Of a stretch of 51,103 nucleotides of DNA, positions 7,124 to 15,128 are shown piece by piece. A program made the position numbers and the translations under genes. The stretch is from DATEEG01 sp035525055 (GTDB lineage: Bacteria > Actinomycetota > Acidimicrobiia > Spongiisociales > ZC4RG35). The stretch is from contig DATLEZ010000128.1 in assembly GCA_035525055.1 (NCBI GenBank), positions 1 to 51,103 on the forward strand. The letters are read 5' to 3'. The notes below the pieces were generated by a model. It saw only the letters and a program-made list of their open reading frames with translations. It ran no database searches and was not told the DNA's origin. Position 1 is the stretch's first letter. Each line of letters opens with the position of its first letter.

Positions 7124-8158
7124 ATGGATTGGCCGACAATTCTCGGGAAACTCGCTTCGGGCACTGACTTATCCCGGGACGAGGCACGAGGTGCCATGTC
7201 GGAAGTGATGGGTGGAGCGGCCACGCCGGCTCAGATCTCGGCCCTGATCGTCTCGTTGCGGATGAAGGGCGAGACCGTCGACGAAATGACCGGCCTGGTC
7301 GAGGCGATCAAGTCGGCGGCGGTCCCGGTTCCCGTTGACGCCGACGGCCTGGTCGATGTTGTCGGGACCGGCGGAGACCGATCCGGGACCTTCAACATCT
7401 CGACCACAGCCGCCCTGATCGCGGCGGCGGCCGGGGTGCGGGTGGCCAAGCATGGGAACCGATCGGCGTCCTCCAGGTGTGGGTCGGCCGATGTCCTGGA
7501 AGGTCTCGGCGTGGCTATCGACCTGCCGGTTGAAGCCAACCTGACGCTCCTGGCCGACACGGGTTTCGCCTTCTTCTTTGCCCCGCTCTACCACCCATCG
7601 TTTCGTCACGCCGGCCCGGTCAGGCGCGAACTCGGCATCGCTACGGTCTTCAACTTTCTCGGGCCGCTGGCCAACCCGGCCGGAGCCCGGCGGCAGGCGG
7701 TCGGGGTTTCGGATCGGCGCATGGCCGAGCGCGTCATCGGAGTTCTGTCGAGTCTCGGGTCTGAGTACTCGTTCGTCTTTTCTGGCGATGGGGGAGTGGA
7801 CGAGATCACAACCAGTGGCCCGACGGTGATCTACCGGCTCAAGGAGGGCGAGATCACCCACGCCGAATTCACCCCTGCCGACTTCGGCATACAACGATCC
7901 GACCTCAGCGAGATCCAGGGGGGAAGTGTTGCGGACAACGTGGCGATTCTGCGGCGCGTTCTCGAAGGGGAGGCTGGTCCTTACCGGGACGCCGCGGTGA
8001 TCAACGCTGCTCCTGCTCTGGTGGTTTCGGGCCTGGCCCCGGGATTCGTCGAGGCCGTCGAACTGGCCGGTCGGACGATCGACAGCGGAGCCGCGGCCGC
8101 GCTCCTCGACAGAGTGGTGGCTCGCAGCCGCGATCTGAGCGCGCCTGAGACCAGGTAG
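7124..8158 (+). CDS. trpD: Anthranilate phosphoribosyltransferase
   Basis: 344 residues, normal length. It transfers the phosphoribosyl group of PRPP to anthranilate in tryptophan synthesis. Diagnostic motifs are 'DVVGTGGDRSGTFNIST' (PRPP binding), 'KHGNRSASSRCGSADVLEGLG' and 'HAGPVRRELGIATVFNFLGP'. The ATG at 7124 is chosen because the domain starts at 'MDWPTILGKL'; an upstream in-frame start at 7091 would add eleven non-conserved residues. No other trp genes are nearby. The Fur-family gene begins 3 bp after the stop, so the two may be co-transcribed although functionally unrelated. Confidence 0.95.
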   Translation: MDWPTILGKLASGTDLSRDEARGAMSEVMGGAATPAQISALIVSLRMKGETVDEMTGLVEAIKSAAVPVPVDADGLVDVVGTGGDRSGTFNISTTAALIAAAAGVRVAKHGNRSASSRCGSADVLEGLGVAIDLPVEANLTLLADTGFAFFFAPLYHPSFRHAGPVRRELGIATVFNFLGPLANPAGARRQAVGVSDRRMAERVIGVLSSLGSEYSFVFSGDGGVDEITTSGPTVIYRLKEGEITHAEFTPADFGIQRSDLSEIQGGSVADNVAILRRVLEGEAGPYRDAAVINAAPALVVSGLAPGFVEAVELAGRTIDSGAAAALLDRVVARSRDLSAPETR

Positions 8159-8161
8159 CCG

Positions 8162-8587
8162 ATGCACATCGAAGGCGACGTCCTGCTGGCCTCGCTTCGC
8201 TCTTCCGGCCTTCGCATCACCGTCGCCCGCCGCGCCGTCTGCCAGGTGCTGGCCGAGGCTCACGACGACCACCTGACTGCGTCGGACCTGCACCGCAAGG
8301 TCGAGACCCTGATCGGCTCTCGGGTGGATCCATCCACCATCTATCGGACCATCGATGTTCTTGAGAACTCGGGCCACCTCCGCCATGTTCACTTCGGTCA
8401 CGGCCCCGGGGTGGTTCACCTGATCGACCTCGGCGAGCACCATCACATCGTTTGCGAGAAATGCGGGCGCACCGTTGATCTGGCCATCGACGAACTCGAC
8501 GACCTCACGACCATGCTGGGGGCGCACGGGTTCATGGCGGGGTCGGTCCACTTCGCGATCGTGGCCCAATGCAAGAAATGCCCGTAA
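8162..8587 (+). CDS. nur: Fur-family metalloregulator, probably nickel-responsive (Nur-like)
   Basis: 141 residues. The N-terminal winged helix ('GLRITVARRAVCQVLAEA', 'TIYRTIDVLENSGHL') is followed by a dimerisation/metal domain with 'EHHHIVCEKCG' and a second CxxC pair 'CKKCP' at the C-terminus, the structural zinc site of Fur proteins. Nickel specificity is inferred from context: immediately downstream is a perfect TTGCAA-N5-TTGCAA operator, the published Nur-box form from Streptomyces, and then a NikMQO transporter. A Zur or Fur assignment cannot be excluded from the protein alone. It starts 3 bp after trpD. Confidence 0.85.
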   Translation: MHIEGDVLLASLRSSGLRITVARRAVCQVLAEAHDDHLTASDLHRKVETLIGSRVDPSTIYRTIDVLENSGHLRHVHFGHGPGVVHLIDLGEHHHIVCEKCGRTVDLAIDELDDLTTMLGAHGFMAGSVHFAIVAQCKKCP

Positions 8588-8616
8588 CAAGAGTTTGCAG
8601 TCTCTGATCCTGTTTA

Positions 8617-8637
8617 TATTGCAAGAGACTTGCAATA
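8617..8637 (+). promoter_or_regulatory. Nur-type operator in front of the nickel transporter
   Basis: A perfect 21-bp palindrome: TATTGCAAG-AGA-CTTGCAATA. It contains TTGCAA-N5-TTGCAA (8619-8635), the Nur-box consensus known from Streptomyces. A TATATT -10-like hexamer at 8615-8620 overlaps it, so a bound repressor would block RNA polymerase. A partial half site (TTTGCA) lies at 8594-8599. The start of nikM is 18 bp downstream. Confidence 0.85.
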
Positions 8638-8654
8638 ACAGGAGAACCGGGCGA

Positions 8655-9626
8655 ATGCACATGCCGGACGGCTATATGAACGTTGCGACTGCAGTGGGCG
8701 GAGCCGCTGTGGCCGCCGGCGGGATCTGGGCGTCGCTGAGGGAAACCGGCAAGCGGTTGGCTGAAAAGCAGATACCGATGGCAGGGTTAACGGCCGCGTT
8801 CGTCTTCGCGGTGCAGATGCTCAATTTCCCGGTGGCAGCCGGTACCAGCGGTCACCTACTCGGTGGGGCCCTGGCGGCGATCCTCCTCGGGCCATGGATG
8901 GGCGCCCTGGTCGTAACAGTCGTGGTCGTCGTGCAGGCACTCCTGTTTGCGGATGGCGGGATCGTGGTCCTGGGCTTGAACGTCCTCAACATGGCTCTGG
9001 TCACTGCCCTGGTGGGTTGGCTCGTCTTCCGGTCGCTGATGTGGGCGCTTCCGAAGACCACCGGCGGCGCCATCGCAGCCACAATGGTGGCCGGGTTCCT
9101 CGGAGTGCTGGCGTCATCGTTCGTATTTGTGATCGAATACGCCATTGGCGGCCAGGGCGGGGCGTCGCTGTCGACCGTGTTGGCGGCAATGACCGGGGTC
9201 CATGCCTTGATCGGGATCGGCGAGGGTTTGATCAGTGGCATCGCAGTCGGGGCTGTTCTCGCCGTCCGTCCCGACCTCGTGACCGGAACGGCCGATCTCG
9301 ACCTGCGGCGCACGGCCACGGCACCGGGTGGGCGTGCCATCACGACCTTCGTGGCAGCGGGTCTGGCGGTGGCTCTGGCCCTGGTCTTCATTGTTGCCCC
9401 GATCGCCTCCAGCGATCCTGATGGGCTTGAACGGGTGGCGATCGACCAGGGTTTCTCGGCTGAGGCTCAGGACCATCCGATCGGGGGGCCGCTGGCAGAC
9501 TACGGAGTGAGCGGTGTCGAGAGCGAACGCCTCGGCACGATGGTGGCTGGGGCGATCGGAGTGGTCGGGGTGTTCGGCGTGGGCCTTGGGTTGGTCTCGG
9601 TTCTCCGAAGACGCCGTACCGCGTGA
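8655..9626 (+). CDS. nikM: Nickel/cobalt ECF transporter substrate-binding component NikM with fused NikN (PDGLE) domain
   Basis: 323 residues from the ATG at 8655 (AACAGGAG about 10 nt upstream). The mature N-terminus 'MHMPDGYMN' carries the His2 that coordinates the metal in CbiM/NikM proteins. Seven or so TM helices follow, then a C-terminal PDGLE-type domain ('SSDPDGLERVA') flanked by two TM helices, the NikN module fused in many nickel systems. It acts in the membrane as the S component. Its stop overlaps the NikQ start (GTGA). Nickel rather than cobalt is inferred from the Nur-type operator; no cobalamin genes or cobalamin riboswitch are nearby. Confidence 0.92.
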   Translation: MHMPDGYMNVATAVGGAAVAAGGIWASLRETGKRLAEKQIPMAGLTAAFVFAVQMLNFPVAAGTSGHLLGGALAAILLGPWMGALVVTVVVVVQALLFADGGIVVLGLNVLNMALVTALVGWLVFRSLMWALPKTTGGAIAATMVAGFLGVLASSFVFVIEYAIGGQGGASLSTVLAAMTGVHALIGIGEGLISGIAVGAVLAVRPDLVTGTADLDLRRTATAPGGRAITTFVAAGLAVALALVFIVAPIASSDPDGLERVAIDQGFSAEAQDHPIGGPLADYGVSGVESERLGTMVAGAIGVVGVFGVGLGLVSVLRRRRTA

Positions 9627-10387
9627 GCGGGGCTCACGCTCACGCCCTCCATTACCACGGGCATAGTCCGCTGCATCGCGCTGCCCCGCAGGTAAAGCTG
9701 GCCGGCCTGTTTCTATTCGTCCTGGCGGTGGTGAGTACACCGCCGGTGGCGGTGTGGGCGTTCAGCATCTACGCCGCCATCCTGGTGGCCCTCGTCGGGA
9801 CAGCTTCGATTCCTCCTCGCTTCTTCCTCACGCGGTTGTCGATCGACCTCCCATTTGTCTTGTTCGCCTTTCTTCTCCCTTTCGTCGGCGAAGGCCCCCG
9901 GATCGACATCGGTTTCCTCTCACTCTCGTCAGCGGGCTTGCTGGGAGCCTGGAACATCCTGGTGAAAGCGACGCTCGGAGCGGGGGCTTCGGTGCTTCTG
10001 GCGGCGACGACCGAGGTCAGCGACATCATCACCGGTCTCCGCCGGTTGAAGGTCCCGATCGTGTTGACGGCGATCGCCGCCTTCATGATTCGCTATCTGG
10101 ATGTGATCGCAGGAGAGATGAGGAGGACCCGCATCGCGATGACGGCCCGCGGCTACAGCCCGTCCTGGATGGCCCAGGTCAGGCCATTGGCGGCGGCCGC
10201 CGGCGCCCTCTTCATCCGATCGTACGAGCGAGGGGAAAAGGTCCATCAGGCGATGCTGGCTCGCGGCTTCGTCGGAGAGTTTCCGGGTGCGTTCGACGAG
10301 CATGCGGAAGTCGTTCGGTGGTGGCCGGCCATCGCGCCCGTGCTCATTGCTTGGGTGACGATGATCACCGCGAGCATCCTCACATGA
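9623..10387 (+). CDS. nikQ: ECF transporter transmembrane (T) component NikQ/CbiQ
   Basis: 254 residues. The His-rich N-terminus 'MSGAHAHALHYHGHSPLHR' may help collect the metal. TM helices follow, with the two EcfT coupling motifs: 'IAMTARGYSPS' and 'VHQAMLARGFVGEF' (the Ala-Arg-Gly motifs that contact the ATPase). It couples ATP hydrolysis by NikO to transport through NikM. The GTG start overlaps the nikM stop and its TGA overlaps the nikO ATG, so the three are translated as a unit. Confidence 0.92.
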   Translation: MSGAHAHALHYHGHSPLHRAAPQVKLAGLFLFVLAVVSTPPVAVWAFSIYAAILVALVGTASIPPRFFLTRLSIDLPFVLFAFLLPFVGEGPRIDIGFLSLSSAGLLGAWNILVKATLGAGASVLLAATTEVSDIITGLRRLKVPIVLTAIAAFMIRYLDVIAGEMRRTRIAMTARGYSPSWMAQVRPLAAAAGALFIRSYERGEKVHQAMLARGFVGEFPGAFDEHAEVVRWWPAIAPVLIAWVTMITASILT

Positions 10388-11127
10388 AGGCACTAGCTGT
10401 TTCGGGACTGACGTTCACCTATCCGGACGGCACTCAGGCCGTCAAAGGTGTCGATCTCGAGGTGGCGACGGGCGAGCGGGTCGCCGTGCTCGGTCCGAAC
10501 GGCGCTGGGAAAACGTCGTTGTTGTTGCTGCTAATTGGCGTCCTCGAAGCACAGACCGGCTCGATCGAGATCGGCGACTTACGACTGGATTCCTCCAGTC
10601 TCGGTGAGATCCGGCGCCGACTCGGGCTTGTCTTTCAAGATCCGGACGATCAGTTGTTCATGCCAACAGTCCAAGAAGACGTGGGATTCGGCCCGGCCAA
10701 CCTGGGCCTGCGCGGTCCCGAGTTGAAGATGCGGGTGAAGGAGGCTCTGGACGCAGTCGGCGAGGCTGATCTGGCCGAGCGGGCGCCCCATCACCTATCG
10801 GGTGGTGAGCGGCGCCGGGTATCGATCGCGACTGTGCTTGCCATGAACCCCGAGATCCTGGTGCTCGACGAACCGACCTCGAATCTCGATCCGGCCGGCC
10901 GGCGCGAACTGGTTGCTTTGCTCTCCGGGATGGGAGCATCCCAGGTCGTTGTGACCCACGACCTTCCGTTTGCCCTTGAGTTGTGCCCGAGAGCCGTCAT
11001 CCTGGACGGCGGCCGCGTGGTCGCCGATGGTCCCACCCCAGTGTTGATGGCCGATCGCGAGCTGATGAGCCGACATCGGCTCGAACTTCCCTTTGGCTTC
11101 GACCCTGCCAACATCCGGCGGCGTTGA
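10384..11127 (+). CDS. nikO: ECF transporter ATP-binding protein NikO/CbiO
   Basis: 247 residues from the ATG at 10384 (ATGA overlap with nikQ); the longer open frame upstream is a shadow of nikQ. ABC ATPase motifs are Walker A 'GPNGAGKTS', Q-loop 'LVFQDPDDQLF' (the CbiO form), signature 'LSGGERRRVSIA', Walker B 'ILVLDEPTSNLD' and the switch His in 'VVVTHDL'. It powers the NikMQO complex as a homodimer, or with a second ATPase not seen here. The following hydrolase gene starts with TTG overlapping its stop. Confidence 0.94.
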   Translation: MKALAVSGLTFTYPDGTQAVKGVDLEVATGERVAVLGPNGAGKTSLLLLLIGVLEAQTGSIEIGDLRLDSSSLGEIRRRLGLVFQDPDDQLFMPTVQEDVGFGPANLGLRGPELKMRVKEALDAVGEADLAERAPHHLSGGERRRVSIATVLAMNPEILVLDEPTSNLDPAGRRELVALLSGMGASQVVVTHDLPFALELCPRAVILDGGRVVADGPTPVLMADRELMSRHRLELPFGFDPANIRRR

Positions 11128-12521
11128 GACAATTTGAGCTGATCCTGGCCGGCGTCTGCGTCGGCGCTGTCATCTGGCCCGGCCTGTTCGGTTCGCGTCC
11201 CCGCCGCGGCATCGTGTTCCTCGGGGCCCTGGGAGCTTTGGTGGCGCAGCTGGTGATCGAAGGTTTCCGCTGGCAGATGATCCCGCTCTACATCGTTGCG
11301 GGCGGGCTCGGAGTGGGCGACCTGCTGTCGATGGAAAGAACCTTGCCGTGGTGGCGGCGGGTTTCACGACCGGCTCTGGGCCTGGTCGGGATTGGAATGA
11401 TGGCACTGCTGCCGACGGTTCTCCCGGTCCCCGAGCTCCCGGATCCGAGCGGCCCGCTGGCGATCGGAACGATGAGCGTCGAGTTGACGTTCCCAGATCG
11501 TCTCGAGCAATACGGTCTTCAACCCGATACCACCCCGCGGCGGATCATGGTCCAGGTCTGGTATCCGGCCGAGCAGCCTGAGGGCATCGGGCCTGGTCTT
11601 TGGACCGACGATGTCGACGTGATCGGCCCGGCTATGTCGCGGCGTCTTGGATTCCCCGGATTCTTCTTGTCCCACACTCGCTACAGCACGAGCCATTCCT
11701 TCGAGGGCGCAACTCCGTTGTCCGGTCTTTTCCCATTGGTGATGTACTCGCATGGCTGGACGGGGTTCAGGACCATCGCGGTGAATCAAGCTGAGTCGCT
11801 GGCAAGCCATGGATACGTCGTCATCGCCGCCGACCATACGTACGGGGCAGTGGCGACTCGCTTCCCCGACGGGACCGTCGTGGGCTTCGATCCTGTCGCG
11901 TTGCCCGACGAGGCAACTGTCGAGCCCGAGGTCTACGACGAGGCCGGGGTCCGATTGGTCGGAGCCTTCGCCGACGATCTCGTCGGGATTCTCGATGCGA
12001 TCACCATCGGCGAGCCGGGAGCCTTCGGCGAGATCGCCAACCATATCGACCTCGGGTTGGTGGGCGTTTACGGACACTCCACCGGCGGGGGTGCCGCCGC
12101 TCAGTTCTGCTTGTCCGACGAACGCTGCAAAGCGGTGCTGGGAATGGATGCGTGGGTGGAGCCGGTGCCCGACCGTGTGATTGCCACTCCGGCCGTGAGG
12201 CCGATGCTGTTCATGCGCTCCGACGGGTGGCGAGGCACTCCCAACGACGGCAGGCTGCGCGGTCTCGCCGAGCGAAGTGAGAACGTCACGTACTGGATAG
12301 GCATCGAGGGTGCCGGCCACAACGACTTCGTCGTGACGCCGCTCTTTTCGCCGATCGGCGGCCGATTGGGTCTGAAGGGCCCGATCGCAGCCGGTCGCAT
12401 CATCCCGATCATCGACCGTTTCCTAGTCGGCTTCTTCGACCGCACCCTCCTCGGCACCGGAGCGGCCGCCATACAGCAAAACCCTTTCGACGAAGTCACC
12501 CTCGAAGTGATCGGGTCGTAA
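11124..12521 (+). CDS. Alpha/beta hydrolase, PAF-acetylhydrolase/dienelactone-hydrolase type, with N-terminal TM region
   Basis: About 465 residues if it starts at the TTG at 11124, which overlaps the nikO stop; starts upstream would lie inside nikO. Residues 1-110 hold three or four hydrophobic helices. The C-terminal hydrolase domain has 'RRIMVQVWYPAEQP', the oxyanion segment 'VMYSHGWTGFR', the nucleophile elbow 'GVYGHSTGGGAA' (GxSxG) and a late His ('GIEGAGHNDF'). The layout matches platelet-activating-factor acetylhydrolase-like lipases. The substrate is unknown; the position after nikO does not imply a nickel role. Confidence 0.8.
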   Translation: MRQFELILAGVCVGAVIWPGLFGSRPRRGIVFLGALGALVAQLVIEGFRWQMIPLYIVAGGLGVGDLLSMERTLPWWRRVSRPALGLVGIGMMALLPTVLPVPELPDPSGPLAIGTMSVELTFPDRLEQYGLQPDTTPRRIMVQVWYPAEQPEGIGPGLWTDDVDVIGPAMSRRLGFPGFFLSHTRYSTSHSFEGATPLSGLFPLVMYSHGWTGFRTIAVNQAESLASHGYVVIAADHTYGAVATRFPDGTVVGFDPVALPDEATVEPEVYDEAGVRLVGAFADDLVGILDAITIGEPGAFGEIANHIDLGLVGVYGHSTGGGAAAQFCLSDERCKAVLGMDAWVEPVPDRVIATPAVRPMLFMRSDGWRGTPNDGRLRGLAERSENVTYWIGIEGAGHNDFVVTPLFSPIGGRLGLKGPIAAGRIIPIIDRFLVGFFDRTLLGTGAAAIQQNPFDEVTLEVIGS

Positions 12522-12620
12522 GGTTGCCCGCTGGCGCGAAAATTCACACCCTGGTTTAGAAGAGGTTCGAGTCCGCTTCCCGATTCGTATGGCCGCGTCA
12601 CCAACCCACAGCGGTACGCG

Positions 12621-13079
12621 GTGCTCCACGATGAGGCCCGGTCGCTGATCGAGGGCCTCGTCACGACCTACGACGTGATCGCCGAAGTCGGCAACGTCGA
12701 GGCGGACTTTCCCGATTGGAAGGGTTCGATCGGCGAAGTGATGCGCCTCGTGCCCAGCAATGGGACCCCGGTGGCCTTTCTCTTCACGGATTTTCCGGGA
12801 GTCTTGATCCGGTTCGGTGAGTGGGAAGCTGATGCGTTTCCCAACTGCGGTTGTGATGCCTGCGACGAGAAGCCCGACGACGTGATGACTCGGATGAGGA
12901 ACCTGATCGATCTGATCATCGCTGGTGGATATCAGGAGGTGTTGACGAAGCGCTCGCTGCGGCAGTCGTTCGATTGGCCGCAGGGCTTGTCGATCAGGGA
13001 GCGCCGGATCGGGCGTACTGAACGCCGTCGCCTGGGACCTCCTGGCTCACACAAATGGCCCCCCTGGCCGCTGTGGTAG
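12621..13079 (+). CDS. DUF6226 family protein lacking its normal N-terminus
   Basis: 152 residues from the first possible start, a GTG at 12621. Recognisable family features are 'VAFLFTDFPGVLIRFGEW', the Cys motif 'FPNCGCDACDE' and a Trp/Pro/Arg-rich tail. Family similarity ('DSYGRVTNPQRYAVL') continues upstream in the same frame from about 12582 to 12620, but no ATG, GTG or TTG occurs there before the TAA of the hydrolase at 12519-12521. The 5' end therefore looks truncated, or an unusual start codon is used. Function of DUF6226 is unknown. Confidence 0.65.
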   Translation: MLHDEARSLIEGLVTTYDVIAEVGNVEADFPDWKGSIGEVMRLVPSNGTPVAFLFTDFPGVLIRFGEWEADAFPNCGCDACDEKPDDVMTRMRNLIDLIIAGGYQEVLTKRSLRQSFDWPQGLSIRERRIGRTERRRLGPPGSHKWPPWPLW

Positions 13080-13082
13080 CGA

Positions 13083-13461
13083 CTAGGTGCAGCCGCGGAT
13101 CGGTCCGGCTAGATAGCCGCCCGCCGGTGCTTCGAAAACGTCGACGATCGCAGTTTCCCGGCCCTGGTCGACGATTGCGAACCTGAGCGGTTCGACCTCA
13201 ACCAGCGGCCCGGTCCTGCTCTCGAATTCGGCGAGGCGCTCAGCGGCGGCCCGCGGAGTCAGCTCGCCGACAAGGTCCGTTGGGTACTCGGGAATTGAGA
13301 TTGATGACACCGATGTCAGGCAGTCGAGCGAACCGTCAGGTGCGGTCGTGGTGGTCGACCCAGAGAACGTGGCGGCCGTAACAGTCGTTGCTATCGAGTC
13401 TGAGCCCGAACCGGAGCACGCCGATGAACGAGAGCATCAGCACCCATCGACCTGTCTTCAC
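13083..13461 (-). pseudogene. Small lipoprotein with a frameshift in its signal peptide
   Basis: From a GTG at 13461 the frame encodes a signal peptide, 'VKTGRWVLMLSFIGVL', then goes out of phase. In the other frame the sequence directly continues as a lipobox-like 'ACSGSGSDS', a Thr-rich linker (TTTTAP) and a 75-residue domain ending 'AGGYLAGPIRGCT' at 13083. Removing one base near 13422 joins the two into a 125-residue lipoprotein. No family was recognised. It follows ccmG by 54 bp on the same strand. It may be a real mutation or an assembly error. Confidence 0.6.
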
Positions 13462-13515
13462 GAAAGGGCACTTCTCATCGTCGAACCATACGCCGCCAAA
13501 ACAGGGATCTGGGGC

Positions 13516-14109
13516 TCAGCCGGCGGGGCCGGTGAAAGTGTCGCCAAGCACGTCCTGGCCGGGCCGCTCGCCTCGCAGGACCGCGTCGATGGTGGTGCCG
13601 AGGGTGAGGGCGTCGGTTGCACCGATCGCTTTTCCGACGACAGTGCCGTCCGTAGCGACGAAGAACGTCTCCGGAATCCCGAACACTCCGTAGGCGATCG
13701 CAGCTCGTCCGCCGGGGTCGGCCAAATAGATGGCCGCCTCCGATCGTCCGAACTCGTCGAGGAAGGCGAGGGCTGTGTCGGCTTCGTCCTGATAGGCGAT
13801 TTCGACAATGACCACGTCGCGGTCGACAAAGGCGTTGGCCGCGGCCGACAGGTCGGGCTGCTCCTCCCGGCAGGGAATGCACCACGAAGCAAAGAAGTTC
13901 ACGACTACCACCTTGCCGTCGAGTGCGGCCGAGTCGAAGGTCCCGCTGCCGTCGAGAAGCGGAAGCGTGAGCGACGGGGCGGCTTGCCCGAGCAATGGGG
14001 AGGGGACCAGGTTCGGGTCTTCGCCGAACCGGTTTGCGAAGATGAGAGCGAGCGCCACCGAGAGGATCACTACTCCGATCGCAGCCCAGCGGACGGCCTT
14101 CACAGACAC
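13516..14109 (-). CDS. ccmG: Thiol:disulfide interchange protein CcmG/DsbE
   Basis: 197 residues. One N-terminal TM anchor (residues 8-26) is followed by a thioredoxin domain with the active site 'FFASWCIPCREEQP' (WCxPC), 'VVIVEIAYQDE' and the cis-Pro motif 'GVFGIPETFFV'. It reduces the cysteines of the CxxCH motif of apocytochrome c outside the membrane before heme attachment. The GTG start overlaps the ccmH stop by 10 bp. It is the last recognised gene of the ccm operon. Confidence 0.92.
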   Translation of the reverse strand: MSVKAVRWAAIGVVILSVALALIFANRFGEDPNLVPSPLLGQAAPSLTLPLLDGSGTFDSAALDGKVVVVNFFASWCIPCREEQPDLSAAANAFVDRDVVIVEIAYQDEADTALAFLDEFGRSEAAIYLADPGGRAAIAYGVFGIPETFFVATDGTVVGKAIGATDALTLGTTIDAVLRGERPGQDVLGDTFTGPAG

Positions 14110-15128
14110 GCCTCCCCGGATAACGCTGCGGCCAGATCGTCCGCTACCTGCTGGCGCACGGCATCGTCGAGTCCTGATGACGCCAGCACCTCGGTGAAGA
14201 TCTCGGCGGCTGCCTCGGTGTCATCTCGCCCGCACCACAGCACTCGCCCCTTCAGATAGAGGGCGAATGGATCTCCGGGTGCGATCTCGAGGGCGTTGTC
14301 GATCAATGAGAGCCCGAGGTCAACTTCACCGTTGCCGTCATAGACCATCCAGCCCAGACGGGTGTAAGCCTCGGCGGCCTGGATCGGCGTCGGGTTGCCG
14401 TCAAGGATTCCCTGGTAGTGGGGAAACGCCTTCTGATAGTTGCGCTCTTCGAAGTAACGGTTGGCCAGCGCCAAGCGCATACCGTCGATCTCGGGATTGT
14501 CGAGGTTGGCGGCAATCACGGCTTCGAGAGTCTCGTTGGAGATCGAGTTCGGATCGACCTCACCGCCGACGATCCCCGATAGGAGGCCGTCGTCGGCGCG
14601 GGCCTGGCGGAACTGCCCGACTGCCACCAGCGCACCTGCCCCGGCCAGAAGCAGAACCGACGCCCCAATCGCGATCCTCCGTCTCGATCGGGCAGGGCGG
14701 GTCGTCGGGGGCCTCTCGGCGCGGGAACGCGCAGAGGGTTCCGTTGCCGGCCGCACCCGCCGGGCGACCAGCACCAATCCGGTCGCCAGGGCACCGATCG
14801 GTGCTAACCACACCCAGAGGGTGGCGCCGGCCAGCGGCGGGTCGAGCAGCAACGCACCTGAATAAGAAGCGAGCAACTCGTCGAGGATCTGCTCGTTGGA
14901 CAGACCCTGGTCGATTCGTTGCTGGACGAGATCCATCATGTCCCGGGCGGTCTGCGAAGGTGAGTCGGCGATGGATTCGCCCTGGCATACCGGGCAGCGG
15001 ATCAGGGAGCCGAGGGCACGGGCCCGATCTTCGGCGGGGTCCGGGGCCGTCAGCGTGAAGACGAGGACGAACACCGCGAGCGCGGCTGTGATGATCCAGG
15101 CGATGCGACTGCGGACGGTCTCAGACAC
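14100..15128 (-). CDS. ccmH: Cytochrome c maturation protein CcmH fused to a TPR (CcmI-like) domain
   Basis: 342 residues. The N-terminal CcmH domain follows a TM helix and has the redox motif 'LIRCPVCQGESIADS' (LRCxxC) and 'ELLASYSG'. After two more TM helices (about 105-122 and 151-168) the C-terminal half is TPR-like ('NRYFEERNYQKAFPHYQGIL', 'AAEAYTRLGWM'). In many bacteria CcmH and CcmI are separate; here one chain appears to serve both roles, apocytochrome thiol reduction and apocytochrome delivery. It overlaps ccmF by 8 bp at one end and ccmG by 10 bp at the other. Confidence 0.9.
   Translation of the reverse strand: MSETVRSRIAWIITAALAVFVLVFTLTAPDPAEDRARALGSLIRCPVCQGESIADSPSQTARDMMDLVQQRIDQGLSNEQILDELLASYSGALLLDPPLAGATLWVWLAPIGALATGLVLVARRVRPATEPSARSRAERPPTTRPARSRRRIAIGASVLLLAGAGALVAVGQFRQARADDGLLSGIVGGEVDPNSISNETLEAVIAANLDNPEIDGMRLALANRYFEERNYQKAFPHYQGILDGNPTPIQAAEAYTRLGWMVYDGNGEVDLGLSLIDNALEIAPGDPFALYLKGRVLWCGRDDTEAAAEIFTEVLASSGLDDAVRQQVADDLAAALSGEACL

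Noticed and set aside
8588..8654. Cobalamin riboswitch in front of the NikM/CbiM-type transporter
   Set aside because: The leader is only 67 nt and lacks B12-box-like elements; the Nur-type palindrome explains regulation.
7169..8662. 497-codon open frame opposite trpD and the Fur-family gene
   Set aside because: It is antisense to two confidently identified genes, with codon-position bias inherited from them, and has no recognisable domain.
11364..12320. 318-codon minus-strand open frame opposite the hydrolase
   Set aside because: It is antisense to a coherent alpha/beta hydrolase and shows no family motif; a high-GC shadow.
12561..12585. tRNA-like T-arm (ggttcgagtcc)
   Set aside because: No acceptor stem, D-arm or anticodon stem can be placed around it, and the stretch encodes DUF6226-like protein in frame.
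13348..14259. 303-codon plus-strand open frame opposite ccmG
   Set aside because: The thioredoxin WCIPC motif and operon overlaps clearly place the gene on the minus strand.
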